From Methyloglobulus sp. (GTDB taxonomy: Bacteria > Pseudomonadota > Gammaproteobacteria > Methylococcales > Methylomonadaceae), in NCBI GenBank assembly GCA_013141505.1, contig JABFQX010000012.1:1-64000 (forward strand): a DNA stretch of 64,000 bases, written 5' to 3'. How positions within the stretch are numbered: position 1 is the first letter of the stretch; each line of letters opens with the position of its first letter. Under the pieces are notes generated by a model. The model worked only from the letters and a program-made list of their open reading frames with translations. It was not told where the DNA came from and made no database searches. The position numbers and the translations under genes are program-made. This document shows, piece by piece, positions 57,159 through 64,000 of the stretch.

Positions 57159-57692
57159 CTACTTTTTCTTAGCTTCTTTTTTAACTACATTCTCATCGGC
57201 GTACCTTACACCCTTGCCCTTGTATGGCTCAGGCGGCCTATAAGCTCTAATCTTAGCAGCCACCTGACCAACTTGTTGTTTGTCGCTTCCTTTCACAAGA
57301 ATATCTGTTTGACTTGGTGTCTCAACCGTAATTCCAGCAGGCACTTCATAATCTACAGGATGTGAATACCCAAGCGACAAACTCAGAACATTGCCTTTGG
57401 CTTGCGCCCTATAACCCACACCTATCAGTGATAGTTTTTTTTCGAAGCCTTCCGAAACACCAATTACCATGCTGTTGGCTATTGCCCGCGCAGTACCTGC
57501 CTGAGCGGTAGCTTGTTTATTATTATTATCCCATTGCATCTGGATAACATTATCGGTAATAGTGACACCGACCATCGGGTTGAAATCAAATGACAATTGA
57601 CCTTTACTTCCTTTGACGGTCATATTGTTGCCGTTCAACTTAACATCAACTCCTTTCGGGATTGTAACGGGTGCCTTAGCAATTCTTGACAT
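57159..57692 (-). CDS. rplF: 50S ribosomal protein L6
   Basis: The 177-residue product has the two repeated L6 domains and the C-terminal motif [12 protein letters not shown] near 155-166. L6 lies close to the GTPase centre of the large subunit. It is in the usual place between rpsH and rplR. Confidence 0.97.
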   Translation of the reverse strand: MSRIAKAPVTIPKGVDVKLNGNNMTVKGSKGQLSFDFNPMVGVTITDNVIQMQWDNNNKQATAQAGTARAIANSMVIGVSEGFEKKLSLIGVGYRAQAKGNVLSLSLGYSHPVDYEVPAGITVETPSQTDILVKGSDKQQVGQVAAKIRAYRPPEPYKGKGVRYADENVVKKEAKKK

Positions 57693-57704
57693 AAAACGCC
57701 TACA

Positions 57705-58100
57705 CTAACAAACAGTACAAATAATTTCACCGCCATGACCAGCAGCTCTTGCCGCCTTATCTGTCATAACGCCACTTGAAGTTGACACAATGGCTATACC
57801 CAAACCACCTAACACCTTTGGCAAATCATCTTTTGACTTATAAATCCGCAATCCGGGTCTACTTATCCTTTTAATTTCTTCAATTACAGGAGCACCACGA
57901 TAATACTTCAAGTCTACTGTCATTTCTGTATGACTACCTGATGATTCCGTACTAAAACCTGCAATGTAACCTTCTTCTTTTAATACCTTAGCAATTGACA
58001 GCTTGAGAGTTGAGGAAGGTTGTTTTATTGATTTTTTCCCAGCAGATTGACCGTTTCTAATTCGTGTCAACATATCTGCAACTGGGTCTGTCATACTCAT
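57705..58100 (-). CDS. rpsH: 30S ribosomal protein S8
   Basis: The 131-residue product contains [12 protein letters not shown] and the C-terminal [13 protein letters not shown]. The first ATG (58100) is preferred because GGAG lies eight bases upstream. In enterobacteria S8 represses the spc operon by binding its mRNA; this cannot be judged here. Confidence 0.97.
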   Translation of the reverse strand: MSMTDPVADMLTRIRNGQSAGKKSIKQPSSTLKLSIAKVLKEEGYIAGFSTESSGSHTEMTVDLKYYRGAPVIEEIKRISRPGLRIYKSKDDLPKVLGGLGIAIVSTSSGVMTDKAARAAGHGGEIICTVC

Positions 58101-58136
58101 TCTTATATCTCCAAACCTACTATATAGTCTCTCTGA

Positions 58137-58442
58137 TTACCAACTCGCTTTTACAACACCTGGAACATCGCCACGCATCGTTGCTTCTCTCAACTTATTC
58201 CTGCCCAGGCCAAATTTGCGATAGTACCCATGAGGTCGCCCTGTCAGACCGCAACGATTGCGAATCCTGGCGGCGCTTGAGTCCCTTGGCAACTTCTGCA
58301 TTTGCAAATGAGCAGCTTCTTTTTGCTCAAATGTAGCATTTGGATCCCTAATAATCTCTTTTATAGCTTTGCGCTTAGCATCATATTTGAGCGTTAGCTT
58401 TTTGCGTTTATCTTCGCGGGCAATCATTGATTTTTTGGCCAT
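58137..58442 (-). CDS. rpsN: 30S ribosomal protein S14 (zinc-free form)
   Basis: The start at 58442 (M-A-K-K-S-M) is preferred over 58454. The 101-residue product lacks the two C-x-x-C pairs of the zinc-binding form and so belongs to the longer C-minus type. [16 protein letters not shown] is typical of S14. It lies between rplE and rpsH. Confidence 0.96.
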   Translation of the reverse strand: MAKKSMIAREDKRKKLTLKYDAKRKAIKEIIRDPNATFEQKEAAHLQMQKLPRDSSAARIRNRCGLTGRPHGYYRKFGLGRNKLREATMRGDVPGVVKASW

Positions 58443-58450
58443 GTCTAATC

Positions 58451-58990
58451 TCAATTCTTAAATGGAAAATTAAAGAGCTTTAACAACGCCAAGCCTTCTT
58501 CATTAGATTGCGCGGTTGTTGTAATGGTTATATCCATACCGCGAAGAGCGTCTATTTTGTCATAATCAATTTCAGGAAAAATAATTTGCTCTTTAACACC
58601 CATGGAGTAATTACCACGACCATCAAAACTTTTAGGGCTTAACCCCCTAAAGTCACGAATTCTGGGAATTGATATATTGATTAACCTATCAAGAAACTCA
58701 TACATTCTTTGACTACGCAAGGTCACTTTGCAACCAATTGGCATATCATCGCGAATCTTGAAACCGGCTATAGACTTTCTTGCCAGAGTTATAACTGGCT
58801 TTTGTCCAGAAATCTTTTCCATGTCACTAACTGCAGACTGCAATGATTTCTTGTCCGCGACAGCTTCACCAACACCCATATTAAGGGTTATTTTGGTGAT
58901 CCGCGGCGCTTGCATAACGGATTTATAGGAAAACTGCTTTACCAATTCCGGAAGAATGGTTTCTTTGTAAACGGACTCTAATCTAGCCAT
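58451..58990 (-). CDS. rplE: 50S ribosomal protein L5
   Basis: The 179-residue product binds 5S rRNA and contacts the P-site t[29 protein letters not shown] and the final [12 protein letters not shown] are family marks. It is followed by rpsN within nine bases. Confidence 0.97.
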   Translation of the reverse strand: MARLESVYKETILPELVKQFSYKSVMQAPRITKITLNMGVGEAVADKKSLQSAVSDMEKISGQKPVITLARKSIAGFKIRDDMPIGCKVTLRSQRMYEFLDRLINISIPRIRDFRGLSPKSFDGRGNYSMGVKEQIIFPEIDYDKIDALRGMDITITTTAQSNEEGLALLKLFNFPFKN

Positions 58991-59003
58991 GATTTAATAT
59001 ACC

Positions 59004-59321
59004 TTACGCGTCAACAACTTCGTTTGTTGACTTAAAATACCGAACTTTTTTGCCATCTTCCAAAAACCTGAAACCGACACGGTCAGCTTTTTTTGTCGTA
59101 GGATTATAAAGACCTACGTTAGAAATATCGATTGGCATATCTTTTACGATAATACCTCCATTTACCCCGGCATTAGGATTCGGCTTCTGATTTTTTTTAG
59201 CTTGGTTAATACCTTCAACCAAGATCTTGTCTTCACTGACAATCTTGGTAACCCTACCACTTTTGCCTTTATCTTTACCGGTGCGAACAACAACGTCATC
59301 GCCTTTTCTAATTCTTTGCAT
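59004..59321 (-). CDS. rplX: 50S ribosomal protein L24
   Basis: The 105-residue product has the KOW motif near its start ([17 protein letters not shown]) and [13 protein letters not shown] near its end. L24 is one of the first proteins to bind 23S rRNA in assembly. Confidence 0.97.
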   Translation of the reverse strand: MQRIRKGDDVVVRTGKDKGKSGRVTKIVSEDKILVEGINQAKKNQKPNPNAGVNGGIIVKDMPIDISNVGLYNPTTKKADRVGFRFLEDGKKVRYFKSTNEVVDA

Positions 59322-59332
59322 ATCGCAATCTC

Positions 59333-59701
59333 CTATAAAACTTCGGGAGCAAGAGAGATAATTTTCATAAATTTCTCACCTCTTAGTTCGCGTGTTACTG
59401 GCCCAAAAATACGCGTACCTAATGGCTGCAAATTATTATTTAAAATAACCGCCGCGTTGCCATCAAAGCGAATAACGGAACCATCGGCTCTTCGAACCCC
59501 TTTGCGCGTTCTAACAACGAGTGCGTTATAAACCTCGCCTTTCTTTACCCTACCACGGGGAATTGCATCTTTAATGCTGACCTTGATAATGTCACCGATA
59601 CCTGCGTAACGCCTATGCGACCCGCCTAATACTTTGATACACATAACTCTTTTTGCGCCGCTATTGTCGGCAACATCAAGGTTCGATTGCATCTGAATCA
59701 T
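59333..59701 (-). CDS. rplN: 50S ribosomal protein L14
   Basis: The 122-residue product opens [17 protein letters not shown] and carries [14 protein letters not shown] good AGGA site lies upstream. L14 contacts the 30S subunit and begins the spc segment. Confidence 0.97.
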   Translation of the reverse strand: MIQMQSNLDVADNSGAKRVMCIKVLGGSHRRYAGIGDIIKVSIKDAIPRGRVKKGEVYNALVVRTRKGVRRADGSVIRFDGNAAVILNNNLQPLGTRIFGPVTRELRGEKFMKIISLAPEVL

Positions 59702-59741
59702 GATTTTTCCTAATTAACTGTAATTGACCTGAATACTTTAA

Positions 59742-60005
59742 TTAGCGATTGGCAGTTTCTAAGATACCAACCAGCCTAAAAGACTTGTTCTTAGAAATCG
59801 GTCTGCAAGACGTTATTGCAACCAAATCACCTTCATGACAAGCATTTTGCTCATCGTGCGCCATCATTTTGGTAGACCGCTTGATGTATTTACCGTAAAC
59901 GGGATGCTTAACCACTCGCTCGACCAATACAGTTACGGTTTTATCCATTTTGTTGCTGACAACCTTTCCGGTTATCGTCCGCAGCTTGACTTCATTTTCA
60001 GCCAT
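59742..60005 (-). CDS. rpsQ: 30S ribosomal protein S17
   Basis: The start at 60005 (M-A-E-N-E-V-K-L) leaves one base after the rpmC stop. An upstream start at 60026 would lie inside rpmC. The 87-residue product has the OB fold with [11 protein letters not shown] and [16 protein letters not shown]. Confidence 0.96.
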   Translation of the reverse strand: MAENEVKLRTITGKVVSNKMDKTVTVLVERVVKHPVYGKYIKRSTKMMAHDEQNACHEGDLVAITSCRPISKNKSFRLVGILETANR

Positions 60006-60006
60006 T

Positions 60007-60198
60007 TTACGCTCTCGACTTTTCATTCATAAGTGTATTGACACGAGCAATATCGCGCCTTACTTTCTTTACTTGATCGGGCTTTGCTAGCTGCCCGGTA
60101 CCTTTTTGCATTCTCAGGTTGAATTTTTCACGAGACAAATCAACAAGCATGGTGGTCAATTCGTCTTTCGTTTTTTTACGTAATTCGTTCGCCTTCAT
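60007..60198 (-). CDS. rpmC: 50S ribosomal protein L29
   Basis: The 63-residue, all-helical product ([19 protein letters not shown]-type core) lies at the tunnel exit near the signal-recognition-particle site. The ATG overlaps the rplP stop by one base (TAATG). Confidence 0.96.
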   Translation of the reverse strand: MKANELRKKTKDELTTMLVDLSREKFNLRMQKGTGQLAKPDQVKKVRRDIARVNTLMNEKSRA

Positions 60199-60611
60199 TA
60201 CATTATCGTCCGAGCAGTAAAAAGTGTTTTCAATGGCAATTTTGCCGCCGCCAAGGTAAAGGCTTCGCGTGCCAGTTCTTCAGAGACACCTTGAATCTCA
60301 TATAACATAGTTCCAGGTCTAATTTGTGCAACCCAGTATTCTACACTACCTTTACCTTTTCCCATACGAACTTCTAAAGGTTTTTTGGTAATCGGCTTAT
60401 CGGGGAATATCCGTATCCAAATTTTACCGCCCCGTTTGACATGCCGCGTTATTGTTCTACGCGCAGATTCAATTTGTCGCGCAGTCAACCTTCCACGACT
60501 TATCGATTTCAATCCATACTCACCAAAACTAACTGATGAGCCACGGACGGCGATACCGGTGTTTCTGCCTTTATGTTGCTTACGAAATTTTGTTCTTTTT
60601 GGCTGAAGCAT
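60198..60611 (-). CDS. rplP: 50S ribosomal protein L16
   Basis: The 137-residue product begins [16 protein letters not shown] and has [12 protein letters not shown] and R-M-G-K-G-K-G. L16 helps shape the A-site of the large subunit. Confidence 0.97.
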   Translation of the reverse strand: MLQPKRTKFRKQHKGRNTGIAVRGSSVSFGEYGLKSISRGRLTARQIESARRTITRHVKRGGKIWIRIFPDKPITKKPLEVRMGKGKGSVEYWVAQIRPGTMLYEIQGVSEELAREAFTLAAAKLPLKTLFTARTIM

Positions 60612-60627
60612 GACTCTTTTCCTTTAC

Positions 60628-61299
60628 TTATTTCTTAGAATCAGAATGAGTGGCTGTATTATGCAAGTCCACATCAAATACTTCACCTTTGAATATCCAG
60701 ACTTTTATACCAATAATCCCGTAAGTAGTATTTGCTTCGGCGGTTGCATAATCAATATCAGCCCTCAACGTGTGTAGTGGCACCCTACCTTCCCTATACC
60801 ACTCGCTACGAGCGATTTCAGCACCATTTAACCGACCACCCACATTGATTTTTATACCTTCTGCACCAAGCCGCATGGTATTTGTTACCGCCCGTTTCAT
60901 CGCCCTACGGTACATGATCCGTTTTTCTAACTGTTGCGCTACGCCTTCGGCAACCAATTGTGCATCAAGCTCAGGTTTTCTGATTTCCTCAACATTAAGC
61001 TGCACAGGCACACCAATCATCTTTGCAATTTGTTGCCTTAGAATATCAATATCCTCGCCTTTTTTGCCGATAACAATCCCAGGCCTTGCCGTGTGAATGG
61101 TTATATGGGCGTTGTTTGCAGGACGATTAATTTGAATACGACTTACGGAGGCATGCGCCAATTTGGTTTTAAGGAATTGCCTTACCGCCAAGTCTTGATT
61201 AAGAAACAGCGGATAATCATGGCTATTTGCATACCATCTTGAATTCCAATCCTTAACGATACCTAAGCGAATACCAATCGGATGTACTTTTTGTCCCAT
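60628..61299 (-). CDS. rpsC: 30S ribosomal protein S3
   Basis: The 223-residue product has the KH domain ([14 protein letters not shown]) and the C-terminal mRNA-entry domain with [18 protein letters not shown]. It is about ten residues shorter than the E. coli protein at the C-terminus, within normal variation. Confidence 0.97.
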   Translation of the reverse strand: MGQKVHPIGIRLGIVKDWNSRWYANSHDYPLFLNQDLAVRQFLKTKLAHASVSRIQINRPANNAHITIHTARPGIVIGKKGEDIDILRQQIAKMIGVPVQLNVEEIRKPELDAQLVAEGVAQQLEKRIMYRRAMKRAVTNTMRLGAEGIKINVGGRLNGAEIARSEWYREGRVPLHTLRADIDYATAEANTTYGIIGIKVWIFKGEVFDVDLHNTATHSDSKK

Positions 61300-61308
61300 T
61301 TTCTGCCC

Positions 61309-61644
61309 CTACTCGTTTTCCGAGACTTTAACTGTTATGTGGCAGGTTCTTTTAAGGATATGATTCGCACGTCCCTTAGCTCTTGCCTTAAATCTTTTCA
61401 TAGTAGCCGCTTCATCAACAAATATGGTCGAAACCTTTAATTCGTCGATGTCCGCACTGTCGTTGTGTTCTGCGTTCGCTATTGCAGATTCAAGAATCTT
61501 TTTTACGATTGCAGCACCTTTCTTTGAACTGAACTTCAATGTATTCAGCGCTTTATCAACAGGCAACCCTCGAATCAAATCCCCGACTAGTCTTGCTTTT
61601 TGGGCAGACAAAGGAGCATTACTTAATCTTGCTGAAACTTCCAT
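61309..61644 (-). CDS. rplV: 50S ribosomal protein L22
   Basis: The 111-residue product has [14 protein letters not shown] and the extended loop [13 protein letters not shown] that lines the exit tunnel. This loop is the region altered in macrolide-resistant mutants of other bacteria; here it looks ordinary. Confidence 0.97.
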   Translation of the reverse strand: MEVSARLSNAPLSAQKARLVGDLIRGLPVDKALNTLKFSSKKGAAIVKKILESAIANAEHNDSADIDELKVSTIFVDEAATMKRFKARAKGRANHILKRTCHITVKVSENE

Positions 61645-61667
61645 TACACAACAACCTATCGTTTAGA

Positions 61668-61940
61668 CTATTTTGATTTTTTATCAGCCACATGGCCTTT
61701 AAAGGTACGTGTAGGCGCAAATTCACCTAGTTTATGCCCAACCATGTTCTCAGAAACAAGAACAGGGATATGCAAACGCCCATTGTGTACAGCGATAGTC
61801 AATCCCAACATGTCTGGAATTATCATCGACCGTCTTGACCATGTCTTAATCGGCTTACGATTATTAGCACTAACTGCATCTTCAACTTTTTTTTGCAGAT
61901 GATGGTCAATGAATGGGCCTTTTTTTATTGAACGTGGCAC
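61668..61940 (-). CDS. rpsS: 30S ribosomal protein S19
   Basis: The 90-residue product begins [10 protein letters not shown] and has [11 protein letters not shown] and [14 protein letters not shown]19 lies in the 30S head with S13. Confidence 0.97.
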   Translation of the reverse strand: MPRSIKKGPFIDHHLQKKVEDAVSANNRKPIKTWSRRSMIIPDMLGLTIAVHNGRLHIPVLVSENMVGHKLGEFAPTRTFKGHVADKKSK

Positions 61941-61959
61941 TAGCGATACCTCTCTTAAC

Positions 61960-62781
61960 TTATTTTCTGCGTCTGATAATCATATTATCAGTGCGTTTGT
62001 TTTTTCTGGTTTTATAGCCTTTGGTCGGCATGCCCCAAGGTGATACTGGATGTCGACCACCTGACGTCCTGCCCTCGCCACCACCATGAGGGTGGTCGAC
62101 AGGGTTCATAACTACTCCGCGAACGGTCGGCCTAACACCACTCCAACGGGTAGCTCCTGCTTTACCCAAAGAACGCAGATTATGTTCTGAATTTGAAACT
62201 TCACCTATAACTGCCCTACAATCGGCCAGCACTTTTCTCATTTCGCCAGAACGCAAGCGGATGGTTGCATGAGCACCGTCTCTCGCCACCAATTGCACTG
62301 ATGCGCCCGCGCTCCTTGCTAACTGAGCGCCTTTACCGGGCTTCAATTCGACACAATGGACGACAGTACCCATAGGTACGTTACGTAATGGCATGCAATT
62401 ACCCGGCCTCACCGGAACAGTCTCGGAAGAGATAAGCTCTTGACCAACTTCAATTCCTTTTGGGGCAATAATGTATCGGCGCTCTCCATCTTTAAATAGA
62501 ACCAATGCAATATTTGCGGTTCTGTTCGGATCATATTCAAGACGCTCAACAACCGCAGGTATGTCGAATTTATTTCTCTTGAAATCAATAATACGATAGT
62601 GTTGTTTATGCCCGCCACCAACATGTCTGGTCGTAATACGACCCAGGTTATTTCGCCCGCCCGTTTTACTTTTTTTGACGAGCAACGGCGCATAAGGCTT
62701 ACCTTTATGCAATCCTTCGCTTTTGATCCGCACAACAAAGCGTGAACCTGGCGATGTCGGTTTTGACTTTACAATAGCCAT
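61960..62781 (-). CDS. rplB: 50S ribosomal protein L2
   Basis: The 273-residue product is near the peptidyl-transferase centre. [14 protein letters not shown] near 225-238 is the conserved functional loop, and the final [14 protein letters not shown] is typical. Confidence 0.97.
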   Translation of the reverse strand: MAIVKSKPTSPGSRFVVRIKSEGLHKGKPYAPLLVKKSKTGGRNNLGRITTRHVGGGHKQHYRIIDFKRNKFDIPAVVERLEYDPNRTANIALVLFKDGERRYIIAPKGIEVGQELISSETVPVRPGNCMPLRNVPMGTVVHCVELKPGKGAQLARSAGASVQLVARDGAHATIRLRSGEMRKVLADCRAVIGEVSNSEHNLRSLGKAGATRWSGVRPTVRGVVMNPVDHPHGGGEGRTSGGRHPVSPWGMPTKGYKTRKNKRTDNMIIRRRK

Positions 62782-62821
62782 TGTTATTACCGTTTCCTAT
62801 TGTTCTTTAAAATCTAATGAA

Positions 62822-63115
62822 TTATGGAGTTGCAAAACTAATGTCATTACCGGGCTTCAGCTTGACATAAGCCTTTTTCCAATCGGATCTCTGACCCAAG
62901 GTCTTACCGAACCGCTTTTTCTTGCCTTTAACATTTAAAACATGTACGGAATCAACTTCAACACTGAACATCAACTCAACAGCACTTTTAACATGTTTTT
63001 TGGTTGCTTGTTTTTTTACTTTAAAAACAAATCGATTTTCTTTTTCAGCTGCGATAGTACTTTTTTCTGAAATAATTGGTGCAACTAAAATGTCACTCAA
63101 CTGGTAGTTACTCAC
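62822..63115 (-). CDS. rplW: 50S ribosomal protein L23
   Basis: I place the start at GTG 63115 (V-S-N-Y-Q-L-S-D): AGGAG lies eight bases before it, and the GTGA overlap with the rplD stop suits translational coupling. A GTG at 63124 would touch the AGGAG itself. The 97-residue product has A-P-I-I-S-E-K-S-T and K-R-F-G-K-T-L-G-Q-R. L23 is the docking site for trigger factor. Confidence 0.93.
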   Translation of the reverse strand: MSNYQLSDILVAPIISEKSTIAAEKENRFVFKVKKQATKKHVKSAVELMFSVEVDSVHVLNVKGKKKRFGKTLGQRSDWKKAYVKLKPGNDISFATP

Positions 63116-63726
63116 GCTAGACACTCCTCTAATTTCTTGATTGCCGAGGATGTTGCAATAACCTTATCAGCACTTACCAACAAGACAGGGTTTAAATTTG
63201 CTGCTTCGACTATTTCAACATTTGGAATATTTCTGGATGCTAGCACAAGATTAACTTCAACTTTATCAACAATAATCAATAGTCGCCTTGCATCAATCTG
63301 CTTGATTATTTGGTTGAACTCTTTGGTCTTTGCTGTGGCAGGTAGAATACTATCGCTGACAACCAACCTTTGCTGCCTAAGCAATTCCGATAAAATCGAG
63401 CGGACACCGACACGAAACATCTTTTTATTTAGCTTTTGCTCATAATCTCTTGGTCTCGCTGCGAAAGCAACACCACCTGTCCGCCAGATTGGGCTTCGTG
63501 TCGTCCCCGCGCGGGCACGACCTGTGCCTTTCTGATTCCATGGTTTTGAACCACCACCGCTAACATCAGATCGCGTTTTCTGCGCCTTGGTACCAGCTCT
63601 CGCCCCAGCCAGATGCCGGGTAACTAACTGATGAATCAATGTTTCGTTGTAAGCTTGCCCAAACACAGAATCGATTACATCCACGCTGACATCTTTTCCA
63701 TTTAAAGCAGATATTTGCAAACCCAT
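63112..63726 (-). CDS. rplD: 50S ribosomal protein L4
   Basis: The 204-residue product has the internal loop K-P-W-N-Q-K-G-T-G-R-A-R-A-G-T-T-R-S-P that reaches the exit tunnel. In enterobacteria L4 represses the S10 operon. The 3' end overlaps rplW by four bases (GTGA). Confidence 0.97.
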   Translation of the reverse strand: MGLQISALNGKDVSVDVIDSVFGQAYNETLIHQLVTRHLAGARAGTKAQKTRSDVSGGGSKPWNQKGTGRARAGTTRSPIWRTGGVAFAARPRDYEQKLNKKMFRVGVRSILSELLRQQRLVVSDSILPATAKTKEFNQIIKQIDARRLLIIVDKVEVNLVLASRNIPNVEIVEAANLNPVLLVSADKVIATSSAIKKLEECLA

Positions 63727-63729
63727 AGT

Positions 63730-64000
63730 TTAGCCTTTTCTTCGCGTTTTTGATGCGGGAGTAACAACTACATCGCCGCCCTTAGCACCAGGTACCGCAC
63801 CTTTCACTAAAATTAAATTTCGTTCGATATCAATGGAGTGTATCGTCAGGTTTTGGGTTGTCGTTTTCACATCACCTAGATGACCTTCCATTTTTTTGCC
63901 TTTAAATACACGCCCTGGTGTTTGATTCATGCCTATAGAACCCAGAACCCGATGAGAACGGGAATTACCGTGAGTCGCATCCTGCATATGGAAATGATGA
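63730..64000 (-). CDS. rplC: 50S ribosomal protein L3, C-terminal part (cut by the window edge)
   Basis: The frame continues past 64000. The visible 89 or so residues have [16 protein letters not shown] and [14 protein letters not shown]3 lies next to the peptidyl-transferase centre, and the Gln of M-Q-D is the residue methylated by PrmB in other bacteria. The internal ATG at 63987 is not the start. Confidence 0.96.
   Translation of the reverse strand, partial: HHFHMQDATHGNSRSHRVLGSIGMNQTPGRVFKGKKMEGHLGDVKTTTQNLTIHSIDIERNLILVKGAVPGAKGGDVVVTPASKTRRKG

Noticed and set aside
1-64000. CRISPR arrays, tRNA or rRNA genes
   Set aside because: No regularly spaced direct repeats, no cloverleaf-like pattern and no conserved rRNA blocks were noticed on either strand. 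A covariance search would settle it.

Overview
This window looks like a chromosomal segment of a gammaproteobacterium. It has the complete S10-spc-alpha ribosomal order, RNase T, a CGFS monothiol glutaredoxin, a CpdA-type cyclic-AMP phosphodiesterase, RppH and a fused ArgA. The palindromic intergenic repeats, the DabA carbon-uptake genes and the style of the insertion sequence remind me of Methylococcales (methanotrophs). No methane- or methanol-oxidation gene lies in the window, so that placement is inference. I see no rRNA, tRNA or CRISPR array.

Layout. 1-3480 is worn accessory DNA: an IS1-like transposase fragment, gene remnants interrupted by a REP-like palindrome, an unknown lipoprotein and an IS110 transposase with an internal deletion. 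3506-9170 carries a very large FAD/Fe-S oxidoreductase, a retropepsin-like protein and a hypothetical gene, separated by palindromic repeats. 9177-10235 is a zinc alcohol dehydrogenase. 10291-23099 is one minus-strand block: a 2283-residue multicopper oxidase lipoprotein, a YVTN beta-propeller protein, an unknown secreted protein, a SCO protein and a cytochrome c/solute-receptor fusion. It reads as an extracytoplasmic copper-redox locus. 23514-36632 is mostly housekeeping: MlaA, RNase T, GrxD, arginine genes argD-argF and argA, ilvD, cpdA, rppH, a HAD phosphatase and a PhyH-like dioxygenase, plus an unlisted 53-codon membrane peptide.

36963-48202 is the most striking metabolic locus. A SulP anion transporter is followed by a tight five-gene run: NuoM-like, DabA, NuoL-like (DabB), NuoM-like, NuoM-like. 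DabA keeps the four residues known as zinc ligands in DabA/MpsB. Known energy-coupled carbon uptake systems pair DabA with one membrane subunit, whereas here it sits with four antiporter-like subunits, and one of these has lost conserved charged residues. 48338-51208 holds a PAP2 phosphatase, a tyrosine-rich secreted peptide, a TraT lipoprotein and a 7Fe ferredoxin. 51284-64000 is the ribosomal protein, secY and rpoA cluster on the minus strand, cut inside rplC by the window edge.

The two regions most worth a second look are the multicopper oxidase block and the expanded DabA locus. In the oxidase, three repeated cupredoxin pairs share one set of copper ligands, and those ligands appear in permuted order.
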